From contig JAQVNJ010000006.1 of assembly GCA_028703175.1 (NCBI GenBank), forward strand, positions 29,935 to 93,934: DNA of 64,000 nucleotides, written 5' to 3'. The notes below the pieces were generated by a model. That model had not been told where the DNA came from and ran no database searches. It worked only from the letters and a program-made list of their open reading frames with translations. Every line of letters starts with the position of its first letter. The first letter of the stretch is position 1. Of this stretch, positions 9,080 through 17,555 are shown one piece after another. Both the position numbers and the translations under genes were made by a program. The stretch is from JAAYCB01 sp012744395 (GTDB lineage Bacteria; Planctomycetota; Planctomycetia; Pirellulales; Thermoguttaceae).

Positions 9080-10213
9080 ATGGGTCCAACCCTGATCCGC
9101 ATCACGACGCTTGTCGTCAAAGAGTTTCTCGCCATCATGAAGGACCCGAAGAGCCGGATCGTCGTGATCGGTCCACCGATCATCCAGTTCTTCGTCTTCG
9201 GATACGCCGCCACGTTCGACCTGAACAACGTTCGCTATGCCGTGCTGGACGAGGATCGGAGCGCCGAGTCGCGCGAGCTGCTTTCCCGATTCCAGGCTTC
9301 GCCGACCTTTCGCCTGGTGGGCCAGCTGGACAGCGGCCGCCAGATCGGCGACCTGATTGACCGGCAAGGCGCGCGCCTCGTGCTGCGGATACCGCAGACG
9401 TTCAGCCGGGACCTCCAGGCCGGCCGACCGGCGCAAATTCAAGTCATCGCCGACGGCCGGAACTCCAACGTCGCCAGCGTGGCGCTGGGGTACGCCAACG
9501 CGATCGTCGCGCGGTACAACGCCGAGCGCGGCGGGGCCTTCAGCGGGAGCGCGGCCGGCGCGGCAGGTCCCGCGCTGCAACTGGTCAATCGCGCCTGGTT
9601 CAACTCCAATTTGCAGAGCCGCTGGTTCATCATCTCGGCACTCGGCGGCCTGATCGCGATGATCGTCGTGCTCCTCTTGAGCGGCCTGTCGGTCTCGCGC
9701 GAGCGCGAGTTCGGAACCTTTGATCAATTGCTCGTGGCCCCTTTCCGCTCCGGCGAGATCCTGGTTGCCAAAGCGCTGCCGCCGATGGCCTGCGGGATGC
9801 TCGACGCGTTGCTGCTGGCCGCCGCGGCGGTTCTCTGGTTCGGCGTGCCGTTCCGCGGCAGCCTGCCGGCGCTCGTCGTGGCGTTGAGCGTGTTCATCGT
9901 TTGCGTCGTGGGTGTCGGACTGTTCATCTCGTCGCTCTCATCGACGATGCAGCAATCGTTGCTCGGCTCGTTCATCTTCATCATGCCCAACGTCATCCTT
10001 TCCGGGTTCACCACGCCGATTGAAAACATGCCGCGCTGGCTCCAGTTGGGCACCCTGATCAACCCGTTGCGATATATCGTCACGGCCTGCCGCAACGTCT
10101 TTCTCCAGGGCGGCACGCTTGGCACGATCTGGCCGCAACTCTGGCCGATGGCGGCGATCGCCGCGGTAACGCTCGCCGCCGCCACCTGGCTGTTCCGCCA
10201 CCGGACCGCGTGA
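9080..10213 (+). CDS. ybhR: ABC-2 type permease (YbhR-like)
   Basis: The second 377-aa permease of the exporter and a paralogue of the preceding gene. It has the same topology: one helix (GPPIIQFFVFGYAA), a soluble domain starting LNNVRYAVLDEDRS, then about five helices with EREFGTFDQLLVAPFRSGEI. It starts 3 nt after the upstream stop, with GGAG just before. It ends the operon; no strong terminator follows. Substrate cannot be read from sequence; in E. coli the system is linked to export of some drugs and cations. Confidence 0.88.
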   Translation: MGPTLIRITTLVVKEFLAIMKDPKSRIVVIGPPIIQFFVFGYAATFDLNNVRYAVLDEDRSAESRELLSRFQASPTFRLVGQLDSGRQIGDLIDRQGARLVLRIPQTFSRDLQAGRPAQIQVIADGRNSNVASVALGYANAIVARYNAERGGAFSGSAAGAAGPALQLVNRAWFNSNLQSRWFIISALGGLIAMIVVLLLSGLSVSREREFGTFDQLLVAPFRSGEILVAKALPPMACGMLDALLLAAAAVLWFGVPFRGSLPALVVALSVFIVCVVGVGLFISSLSSTMQQSLLGSFIFIMPNVILSGFTTPIENMPRWLQLGTLINPLRYIVTACRNVFLQGGTLGTIWPQLWPMAAIAAVTLAAATWLFRHRTA

Positions 10214-10296
10214 ATTGCACCCAGCGCAGCCGGAGCGGTCGGCGGATACATCGGCCCGGAAACAGAAGTCCTTCGATCTGGCGCGGCCCTGAGCGC

Positions 10297-11247
10297 TTAA
10301 AAGAAAGCCTGCTCTGCCGTCCGCCGCAGCAGCCAATCGTGGTCGGTCGCGGTGAGAAAATCGAGCCGCTGCCGGATCAGGTCCACCGAGTCGGCATAGT
10401 GGTGGCCGCCGATGACCTGGAACGGGCTGTCGCTGGCCCACATCAGCCGCTCCGGCCCAAAGGCATCCAGCAGGCGGCGGATCATCGGCGCCAGGTCCAG
10501 GTACGGCGACTGCTTCTTGCCCAGCGCATAGAAGGCCGACAGCTTGACCCGCAGGCCCTTGTGCCGGGCCAGCCCGCAGAGGGTGTCCAGGTCCCGGGCG
10601 CGGACCTGGCCGTCGGCGCCGATGCGGGCGAAATGGTCCACGACCACCGGCGTCTGCGGGAATCGACGGCACATCGCGTCCAGGGCGGGAAGAAACTGCG
10701 GATTCATCAACGGGCAGATGGCCAGCCCCTCGTCGGCCCCGCACTTCCACATCGCCGCCATCCCCTCGCCGCCGAGCCACTGGTCCGGCGACTCGTCGCC
10801 GGACACGATGCGAAACCCGCGCACGCCCCGGCGCGCCAAGGCCCGCATCTTCTCCCTTGCGTCCGCGCGCTGGTCCACCCGGCCGACGCCGGAAAACACG
10901 CCCGGGTATTTCTCCATCATGTCGAGCATGTACGAATTGTCGAAACCGTAGTAGCTCATCTGGATCAGTACCACGCGCCGCACCCCGCAGGGCCGTGCAT
11001 GGGCAAACAACTCCTCGGGCGTGAAGCTGGCCGTGGCCATCCGGTCCTTGGCGTAGCCGGGCGCGAGCGGGTAGCGCCGGGTATCGGACGTCCAGACATG
11101 CACATGGGCGTCGATCGTGCCCTCCGAGGAATCGCTCGCCGCTTTCTCCGCCCCATGGCTGTGGCCGGCCAGCGCCCAACCGCTGACCGCAAGGATTCCG
11201 GTCCGCAAGAGACTCCGGCGGGAGACAAGTTGTTCTGAACGGTGCAT
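10297..11247 (-). CDS. Tat-exported amidohydrolase (metal-dependent, TIM barrel)
   Basis: A 316-aa enzyme of the amidohydrolase-2 type. A twin-arginine signal is visible (SRRSLLRTG plus a hydrophobic stretch), so it folds in the cytoplasm and is exported. The first metal site is the HVHVW after TIDA near residue 46. VVDHFARIG and WASDSPF near the C-terminus are the other barrel metal/acid positions. Start ATG 11247 has AAGGAG 7 nt upstream. Substrate is unknown; lactonases and decarboxylases of this group share the fold. It ends at QAFF, slightly short for the family. Single gene with its own ribosome site. Confidence 0.8.
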   Translation of the reverse strand: MHRSEQLVSRRSLLRTGILAVSGWALAGHSHGAEKAASDSSEGTIDAHVHVWTSDTRRYPLAPGYAKDRMATASFTPEELFAHARPCGVRRVVLIQMSYYGFDNSYMLDMMEKYPGVFSGVGRVDQRADAREKMRALARRGVRGFRIVSGDESPDQWLGGEGMAAMWKCGADEGLAICPLMNPQFLPALDAMCRRFPQTPVVVDHFARIGADGQVRARDLDTLCGLARHKGLRVKLSAFYALGKKQSPYLDLAPMIRRLLDAFGPERLMWASDSPFQVIGGHHYADSVDLIRQRLDFLTATDHDWLLRRTAEQAFF

Positions 11248-11287
11248 GGGAAGGCTCCTTGGGTATCTTGTGACTCTCGCGTAGGCG

Positions 11288-12418
11288 TTACATCAGCTCG
11301 ACAAGCACGCTGTTTTGCAGATCCATGCCGAGGCGAGTCAGCCTGAGAGCACCTGCGTGCCACTGTAGCAGCCCGCGGTCAATCAATCCATCCAGTCTTT
11401 CACCGAACGCCTCCCGGATACTCATCCCGTGCATGTCTGCAAAATCCTCATCCTGCACGCCGCGCGTCAGGCGCAGGCCGAGCATCATGCTTTCAAACCG
11501 CGCTTCTTCTCTGGATATCCGTTCTGTCTTCGGTTCGTCGCCCGCTAAGTACGCGTCAATCCGTGACGGGTTCATGGTGCGGCACTGTCCGAAAAAACTG
11601 TGCGCCGCGCAGCCGAAGCCCAGGTACGGTACGCGCGTCCAGCAGCCGAGATTGTGCCGGCAGGCATGGCCCGGGCGTGCAAAATTGCTGATTTCATATT
11701 GATCCAAGCCGTCCGTGGCGAGCGTCTGCCGGGCAAGCTCATACATCGCGCGCTCCGCCTCCTCATCCGGGAGAGCCAGCTTTCCCTCGGCGATATCGCG
11801 GCTGATCGGCGTCCCCTCCTCGACGATCAGGCCGTAACAGGAAAGATGCGACGGAGAGAGCGCGATGGCGGCCTGGAGCGTTTCCCGAAAATCGGGCACG
11901 TTTTGCGAAGGCAGGCCAAACATCAGGTCCAGGTTGATGTTGTCAAATCCCGCCTGGCGCGCAGTCTCCACGGAAGCGACCACTCCCTGCCAATCATGGA
12001 TCCTGCCGAGCAGACGCAGAAGACGCGCCTGCCGTGCCTGCGCGCCGATGGACAGCCGGTTGACCCCCGCTTTGCGCAGCGCGTGGGCAAGGGGCGCCGT
12101 GAGTGTTCCGGGGTTGCATTCGCAGGTGATCTCGGCGCCCTCTTCAATCGGAAACGCTTCAAACAGCGCATCCAGGATGCGCGTTGTCTGCCGCTCGTCC
12201 AGAAGCGAGGGCGTGCCCCCGCCCAGAAAAACCGTGTCCGCCCGCGGATGCCCCGCTTCCGCGCCGCGGCGCGCTATCTCCCGGATCACGGCATCCACGT
12301 AGCGCGGGATATCCGCCTCGCGCCCCGCGCATGAGGCGAAGTCGCAATACGCGCACTTGCTCGCACAGAAGGGGATGTGGACGTAGAGGCCGATGGGGGG
12401 ATGGGAAGGAGCGTGCAT
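11288..12418 (-). CDS. hemW: Radical-SAM heme chaperone HemW (HemN-like), probably acquired
   Basis: A 376-aa cytoplasmic protein of the HemN/HemW group. The iron-sulfur motif CASKCAYC (Cys18, Cys22, Cys25) follows YVHIPF; FLGGGTPS, CECNPGT, RLSIGAQ and GLPSQ are typical later motifs. A C-terminal HemN-like domain (LGLRLTRGV) is present. HemW rather than coproporphyrinogen dehydrogenase is favoured by length and by IPFCxxKCxYCDF. The wording of the sequence looks more like Firmicutes HemW than planctomycete ones, and GC appears lower than the flanks. It lies beside decayed accessory genes. Horizontal transfer is an inference. GAGGTG lies rather far (13 nt) before the ATG. Confidence 0.88.
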   Translation of the reverse strand: MHAPSHPPIGLYVHIPFCASKCAYCDFASCAGREADIPRYVDAVIREIARRGAEAGHPRADTVFLGGGTPSLLDERQTTRILDALFEAFPIEEGAEITCECNPGTLTAPLAHALRKAGVNRLSIGAQARQARLLRLLGRIHDWQGVVASVETARQAGFDNINLDLMFGLPSQNVPDFRETLQAAIALSPSHLSCYGLIVEEGTPISRDIAEGKLALPDEEAERAMYELARQTLATDGLDQYEISNFARPGHACRHNLGCWTRVPYLGFGCAAHSFFGQCRTMNPSRIDAYLAGDEPKTERISREEARFESMMLGLRLTRGVQDEDFADMHGMSIREAFGERLDGLIDRGLLQWHAGALRLTRLGMDLQNSVLVELM

Positions 12419-12586
12419 GTTACACCGAATTCACCTCGGGCGAGACGGCTGACGCACGCCGCCCGTTGCACCTCCGGTCGGTCGGTGGGCACGATCCACG
12501 CGCGGCAAACGTGCGGGGTAACCAGGCGACGAGAGTACACGGTTTATGAAAGCTCGGGGTGATTCGCCGCTCGAGTTTGAGGGTTG

Positions 12587-12877
12587 TTAGGCTGTTTGTC
12601 GGATATAGTCTTCAATTTTGACATGCAAGTCCACGACGTGTTCGTGTTCAAGAGCAAGGTAACCATCTTGCCATGTTGCGATCTGAGGAAATGTCTCTTG
12701 TGATCGTTCCAGCAGTTTTTGGCCTTTCGGTCCATCAACACGACCGCCGCTGTGTGCAATCAGGTTTCTGACGCAATTTGCGCTTTTCACCATGATTTCA
12801 CCTCCTTTCAGGTAAGAACCCTGAGAGAGACGATCACCAAGGTTACCCTGCTCCGCAACGCGTCGTGCCCTGAACCC
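12587..12877 (-). pseudogene. HEPN-domain fragment (C-terminal part), possibly a 68-aa gene
   Basis: The minus-strand frame from 12877 to 12587 reads like the last two helices of a HEPN ribonuclease-type protein. It contains RNLIAH, the RNxxxH active-site pattern, followed by SGGRVD and a helical C-terminus (EHVVDLHVKIEDYI). The N-terminal helices are missing and a TGA at 12880-12878 closes the frame upstream, so a truncated remnant is the simplest reading. However, ATG 12793 has an almost perfect Shine-Dalgarno (AAAGGAGGTGA) 5 nt upstream, so a 68-aa product (12587-12793) could still be made. Whether it is functional is unknown. HEPN assignment is by motif only. Confidence 0.5.
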
Positions 12878-13079
12878 TCAGCATGCTGGTGCAACCGTGA
12901 ATACCTCAACCAATGTTCATAGGACTTGAATTTGCCCGAGAGGACTACAGCCGTGCTATTCTCTTGGCCCAGCCGGCTGGTCTGCACGACCCCCCCCCAG
13001 AAGTTGGTAGCGAGTCTACCAGCTTCGCCTTTTCCAGGCAAGACACTGTAAACAGTCTTTGCCGCGAGATTTCCCGGCC

Positions 13080-13229
13080 TCAGGCAGACGGAAGATGCTC
13101 CAAGTCGTCAAGGTCTCTATGGCGGCCGGCGGCCTGCTTCAATTTGCGCAGCCAACGCAGGAACGCAAATCGCACGCCGGCGCGAGCCAGAAGCCGAAAG
13201 ACGTTCAGGGGATCGTCAGAACCTAACAT
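13080..13229 (-). pseudogene. Internally deleted nucleotidyltransferase (MNT-like) remnant, 49 codons
   Basis: ATG 13229 opens a 49-codon frame overlapping the end of the 61-aa gene by 14 nt. Its first ~23 residues (VFRLLARAGVRFAF) resemble the start of small MNT-type nucleotidyltransferases. The rest (LKQAAGRHRDLDDLEHL) resembles their very C-terminus, where the motif K-AAGR-KDL-DLE is common. The nucleotidyltransferase core, with GS and DxD motifs, is missing. The simplest explanation is an internal in-frame deletion of some 130-160 codons. This is inference from remembered family patterns. Confidence 0.45.
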
Positions 13230-13401
13230 GAATGCTGCGCTGCCGCAGGTTGCGCGCCCAGTATTGCCGGAAGCCTTCGGGCGACGCGGCGAGCAGTTGC
13301 CTGGCCCGTCTCTGCAACGAGACGAAACGTTCCAGCCCCTCGCGCGGCGTCAACCGGGCAGCGTCTTGCGACGGGCGACGATCTTCAGTCGTGAGATCCA
13401 T
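13216..13401 (-). CDS. Small helical protein (61 aa) paired with the nucleotidyltransferase remnant
   Basis: ATG 13401 with GGAG 3 nt upstream starts a 61-aa charged, helical protein. Its core LTPREGLERFVSLQRRARQLL and AASPEGFRQYWARNLRQR have the style of short planctomycete proteins encoded just before MNT-type nucleotidyltransferases. The downstream remnant overlaps its stop by 14 nt, consistent with an ancestral translationally coupled pair. A toxin-antitoxin-like origin is possible but unproven. It lies between lepA and the HEPN fragment. Confidence 0.5.
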   Translation of the reverse strand: MDLTTEDRRPSQDAARLTPREGLERFVSLQRRARQLLAASPEGFRQYWARNLRQRSIHVRF

Positions 13402-13565
13402 CTTCTCCAGGGCCGATTTCAGAACCCGCGGTGATTCCGGCGGCTTCCGCCCATGTCGGGCGTCGGCCGCAGTGTTGAAACCACTTCTCAAGATACCCGG
13501 CTCGGCGATGACCCGCAACCTTGATTCCCCCGCCGCCGAGCAAGGAGGACGGTCGGCGAGGCACG

Positions 13566-15362
13566 CTATTTCCGATCCGCCGCGAGCACCGAAATAAACG
13601 CCTTCTGCGGAATCTGGACCTGGCCGACCTGCTTCATCTTGGCCTTGCCCTTCTTCTGCTTCTCGAGCAGCTTCCGCTTCCGCGTCACGTCGCCGCCGTA
13701 GCACTTGGCCGTCACATCCTTGCGGTAGGCCTGGATCGTCGAGCGGGCGATGATCTTGCCGCCGATCACGCCCTGGATCGGAATCTTGAACTGGTGGCGG
13801 GGAATCGCCTCGGCGAGTTGTTCGCAGTAGTGCAGCGCCCGGGCGCGCGCCTTGTCGCGATGGACCAGGTAGGCCAGCGCATCGACCGGTTCCTGGTTGA
13901 TCAGGATTTCCACCTTGACCACGTCCGTCTGGCGGTAGTCGGTTGTCACGTAGTCGAACGAGCCGTAGCCGCGGGTGACCGTCTTGAGCTTGCCGTAAAA
14001 ATCGAAGAGCACCTCGCCGAGGGGCATCTCGCTGATCACCTCGACCCGCCCCACGGCCAGGTAGTTGATCTGCTGGTTCGCCGAACGGTATTCGCGGCAG
14101 AGCTCCATGACCGCCCCGACGGACTCTTCGGGCGTAAGGATCGAAGCCTTGATGTAGGGCTCGGTGACGCTGGCGATCTTGAACGGATCGGGCCAGTTTC
14201 CCGGATTGTCGACCTCGATCACGTCGCCGTCCTTCAAGGTCACCTTGTACCGGACCGACGGGGCGGAGACGACCAGCCCGATGTCAAACTCCCGCTGGAG
14301 GCGCTCCTGGACCACGTCCAGGTGCAGCATGCCGAGGAATCCGCAACGGAACCCGAAGCCCAGGGCCGCGGAGCTGTCCTTCTCGTACGTTAGCGAGGCG
14401 TCGTTGATGGCCAGCTTGTCCAGGGCCGCCGCCAGGTCGCGGTATTCGTCCGAATTGATCGGGTAGATCGAGGAGAAGACGACCTGCTTCGCCTTCTGGT
14501 AGCCGGGCACCGGCTCGGCCGCCGGGCGGTCGAGGTGGGTGATCGTGTCGCCGATTTCGATTTCCCGCACGCTCTTGATTCCCGCGATGACATAGCCCAC
14601 CTCCCCGGCGCTGAGCTGCTCCGTGGGACAGGCCTTGAGCCGATTGACCCCCACGTCCTCTACCGTGTAATCCCCGCCGGTGTGCATGAAATGGATCGCG
14701 TCGCCGGGTTTCAGCGCGCCGTCGATCACGCGGCACAGGAGGATCACCCCACGATAGCGATCGAACTGGGCGTCGAAGACGAACGCCTTCAGCGGCCCGG
14801 CCGGATCGCCCTTGGGGCAGGGCAGCTGCTCGACGATCCCCGCGAGCACGTCCTGAATCCCGAAACCGGTCTTGGCCGAGACGGGGATCGCCGCGAACGG
14901 ATCGAGCCCCAGGTCCTGATCGATCTCTTCGCGGACCCGCTCCACGTCGGCGGCCGCCAGGTCGATCTTGCTGATTACCGGCAGCAACTCGAGGTCGTGA
15001 TCCAGCGCCAGGTAGAGGTTGGCGACCGTCTGCGCTTCGACGCCCTGGGAGGCATCCACGACGATCAACGCGCCGTCGCACGCCAGGAGCGAACGCCGCA
15101 CCTCGTGGGAAAAATCGACGTGCCCCGGGGTGTCGATCAGGTTCAATTGATATGTCTGCCCGTCCGGGGCGCGGTAGGAAAGCGTGATCGAACTGCTCTT
15201 GATCGTGATCCCCCGCTCGCGCTCGATATCCATCGAGTCGAGCAGTTGGCTGCGAAACTCGCGAGTCGAAACGCCGCCGCAGGTCCGGATCAATTGATCG
15301 GCCAGGGTCGACTTCCCATGGTCAATATGGGCGATGATGCAGAAGTTGCGAATATGATTCAT
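13566..15362 (-). CDS. lepA: Translation elongation factor 4 (LepA)
   Basis: A 598-aa ribosomal GTPase that back-translocates or remodels stalled elongation complexes. The start MNHIRNFCIIAHIDHGKST is the usual LepA N-terminus; ATG 15362 is therefore chosen over upstream in-frame codons that only add low-complexity sequence. GTPase motifs AHIDHGKST, RGITIKS, DTPGHVDF and SKIDL are all present. The LepA-specific C-terminus with GGDVTRKRKLLEKQKKGK closes the protein. Length matches the family. It is transcribed away from tRNA-Ser; no Shine-Dalgarno is visible. Confidence 0.96.
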   Translation of the reverse strand: MNHIRNFCIIAHIDHGKSTLADQLIRTCGGVSTREFRSQLLDSMDIERERGITIKSSSITLSYRAPDGQTYQLNLIDTPGHVDFSHEVRRSLLACDGALIVVDASQGVEAQTVANLYLALDHDLELLPVISKIDLAAADVERVREEIDQDLGLDPFAAIPVSAKTGFGIQDVLAGIVEQLPCPKGDPAGPLKAFVFDAQFDRYRGVILLCRVIDGALKPGDAIHFMHTGGDYTVEDVGVNRLKACPTEQLSAGEVGYVIAGIKSVREIEIGDTITHLDRPAAEPVPGYQKAKQVVFSSIYPINSDEYRDLAAALDKLAINDASLTYEKDSSAALGFGFRCGFLGMLHLDVVQERLQREFDIGLVVSAPSVRYKVTLKDGDVIEVDNPGNWPDPFKIASVTEPYIKASILTPEESVGAVMELCREYRSANQQINYLAVGRVEVISEMPLGEVLFDFYGKLKTVTRGYGSFDYVTTDYRQTDVVKVEILINQEPVDALAYLVHRDKARARALHYCEQLAEAIPRHQFKIPIQGVIGGKIIARSTIQAYRKDVTAKCYGGDVTRKRKLLEKQKKGKAKMKQVGQVQIPQKAFISVLAADRK

Positions 15363-15735
15363 GAAACGTGTTGAAGAATCGCTGACGCCTTGCCTGCCGC
15401 GATTGGCCCCTGAACGGCCAACGACCGGGATTGCGCGGCCCAGATCCCCACTCGCCGCAGGGCCCCCACGGAGGGCGCCCCGGGAGGCCGCTGAACCGAT
15501 CAATTCTAATCCATCACGGCAACAGCGGATAGGGATGGCTGTCCGGCCCCCTTTCCCGGCAACACCGGTTTCGAGCCGGACGGAGATGCCGCGCAGGGCG
15601 GCGGAGCACGGCCACCGGGGGGCTCTCGGCCGCCATCACGAGAACGGAATCGGGCGGCGGCCGGGGCGCAGAGCCTTCCTCCGTAGAGGCAACCAAGAAA
15701 GCCACCTGGCGTGATCATCGCAAGTGGCTTCAGAG

Positions 15736-15819
15736 CGGAGGGCACGGGACTCGAACCCGCAACCCCATTACTGGGGCACCACATTTCCAGTGTGGCCGCT
15801 AACCATTCGCATACCCTCC
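15736..15819 (-). tRNA. tRNA-Ser (anticodon GGA)
   Basis: On the minus strand a full class II tRNA can be folded: acceptor GGAGGGT pairing with GCCCTCC, the anticodon stem flanking CTGGAAA with anticodon GGA, a long variable arm (GCCCCAGTAATGGGGT), and T-arm GCGGGTTCGAGTCCCGT. The discriminator is G and CCA is not encoded. It lies between lepA and rho. Confidence 0.95.
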
Positions 15820-15865
15820 GACCGGATGCAGCCCCGCGCCGCGGCGGGCGGGCCGCCGCCCGACG

Positions 15866-17116
15866 TCAGTCGACGAGTTGCGCCCCGCTGATCAGTTCGA
15901 TGAACTCCTTGTTCGACTTGAACTTGCCGAGTTTGGCGGTCAGTTGCTCCATCGCGTCGACCGGGTGCATCGAGGACAGCGTCCGCCGCAGCATCGTCAC
16001 GGCGTGCAACATGTGCGGCGGGAGGAGTTTTTCCTCGCGCCGCGTGCCCGACTGGCTGATGTCGATCGCCGGCCAGACGCGCCGGTCGGCGAGCTTCCGA
16101 TCGAGCACCAATTCCATGTTACCGGTGCCCTTGAATTCCTGGAAGATGAGCTCGTCCATGCGGCTGCCGGTGTCGACCAGGGCCGTGCCGACGATCGTCA
16201 GGGAGCCCCCCTCCTCGAAAAGCCGCGCCGTGGCGAACAGCTTCTTGGGGATGTCCATCGCCTTGATGTCGATGCCGCCGGACATCGTCCGGCCGGTGTT
16301 GCCGACCCACTTGTTGAAGGCGCGGGCCAGGCGGGTGATCGAATCCATCAGGAGGAACACATCCTTGCCCATTTCGGCGAGCCGCTCGGCGCGGCGGATC
16401 ACCAATTGGGCCAGCCGCACGTGGCTCTCGATGTCGCGATCGAGGCTGCTGGCGACGACCTCGCCGTTGACGGCGCGGCGGAAATCGGTGACCTCCTCGG
16501 GACGCTCGTCGATCAGCAGGACGATCAGCTTGATGTCCGGATAATTCTGCGAGATCGCCTGGCTGATGTGCTGCAAGAGGACCGTCTTGCCGGTTCGCGG
16601 CGGGGCGACGATCAGGGCTCGCTGCCCCTTGCCGAGCGGGGTCAGCATATCCATCACGCGCGTCGTCAGCGGCAGCGGGCCGGTCTCCAACTTCAGCCAG
16701 TTCTCCGGCGTGATCGGCGTGAGCTGGTCGAAGGTCTTCACGTCGCGGTAGTCGTCCGGGTTCATTCCGTCGACGTCGGTGACTTCCTTCAGCCGCGGCC
16801 CCTGCTGCTTGCGGCCGGGCTGGACCATGCCGTTCAGATAGACGCCCTCGCGGAGCCCGAACTTGTCGATCATGCTTCCCGGGACGAAGGGGTCGGAAAG
16901 CTGGCGGACGTAGTTTGCGTCCGGATCGCGGAGGAACCCGTAGCCATTGGGGTGCATTTCCAGGATCCCGCCGCCGGGATGCGCTTCCGCCCCATTCTCG
17001 CCGTTGGGACCTTCGCGTTGCCCGATCGGCTGTTCCCGATTCGGACGCGTCCTGTGCCGCTGGTTGGCTCCGTGCCCACCATTCTTGCCTCGCGGACGGC
17101 TCTTTTTCTTCTTCAT
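15866..17116 (-). CDS. rho: Transcription termination factor Rho
   Basis: A hexameric RNA-dependent helicase ending transcription, 416 aa. ATG 17116 is chosen because AGGTGG precedes it and an upstream extension looks non-coding. The first ~48 residues are a Lys/Arg/Gly/Asn-rich disordered segment in place of a normal N-terminal helical domain. The RNA-binding cold-shock-like domain follows (GGILEMHPNGYGFLR). Walker A APPRTGKT lies at ~171-178; Walker B is VFLLMDS, and the Q- and R-loop regions (GGIDIKAMDIPKK) are conserved. A long upstream leader suggests autogenous control. Confidence 0.95.
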   Translation of the reverse strand: MKKKKSRPRGKNGGHGANQRHRTRPNREQPIGQREGPNGENGAEAHPGGGILEMHPNGYGFLRDPDANYVRQLSDPFVPGSMIDKFGLREGVYLNGMVQPGRKQQGPRLKEVTDVDGMNPDDYRDVKTFDQLTPITPENWLKLETGPLPLTTRVMDMLTPLGKGQRALIVAPPRTGKTVLLQHISQAISQNYPDIKLIVLLIDERPEEVTDFRRAVNGEVVASSLDRDIESHVRLAQLVIRRAERLAEMGKDVFLLMDSITRLARAFNKWVGNTGRTMSGGIDIKAMDIPKKLFATARLFEEGGSLTIVGTALVDTGSRMDELIFQEFKGTGNMELVLDRKLADRRVWPAIDISQSGTRREEKLLPPHMLHAVTMLRRTLSSMHPVDAMEQLTAKLGKFKSNKEFIELISGAQLVD

Positions 17117-17520
17117 GATTCCACCTGAACGTAATCGGCGGCCGATTCGGCGCGCAATCCGAGCGCAAGCTCGGGAGGCGTCCCAAGATTCCAGAACAGG
17201 CCTCGACGGAAAACCGCCGAAATCCCTCCAAGACGTCAATTCTCGTCGCGAGACGAAAATCGCACTTCCAAACAGCCGACCCCTTAAGCCTCGTCGCTCC
17301 GGTCGGCAGCCAAAACACCGGGGCCTAATGCACTCCTGGGACCCATGATCAACGGTGATTCACCCAGAAATCGTTGGCCAACCAAGACCAAAAACAGGGC
17401 ACGCGGCGACCTCGCGCCCACGTTCGTCCCCTGCCCAAATCCGATTCCCCTGGGGGATGGCCCCGAGATGTTTTCTAGACTTAGGGCCGATAGCAGCTAC
17501 CTGATCGGTAGAAATCCAAC
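17117..17520 (-). promoter_or_regulatory. Long 5' leader of rho
   Basis: About 400 nt lie between the predicted promoter and the rho start codon, with no credible gene inside. Rho autoregulation through its own leader is known in E. coli; the same mechanism is inferred here. The stretch has no tRNA or recognisable riboswitch that I can see. Confidence 0.4.
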
Positions 17521-17527
17521 TATCGCC

Positions 17528-17555
17528 ATCATAACGGTGTTGCGTCCGGTGTCAA
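17528..17555 (-). promoter_or_regulatory. Strong sigma70-type promoter, probably for rho
   Basis: On the minus strand TTGACA (17555-17550) and TATGAT (17533-17528) are separated by 16 bp. The start would be near 17521, about 405 nt before the rho ATG. Confidence 0.6.

Noticed and set aside
12588..12594. GTTAGGC/GCCTAAC at the end of the HEPN-like frame, like an integron attC end box.
   Set aside because: No matching RYYYAAC/GTTRRRY partner within the next ~170 nt on either strand and no paired stem of attC type, so I do not call a cassette.
12808..13041. 77-codon minus-strand frame between the HEPN and MNT remnants.
   Set aside because: No ribosome site, no domain-like pattern; probably non-coding decayed sequence.
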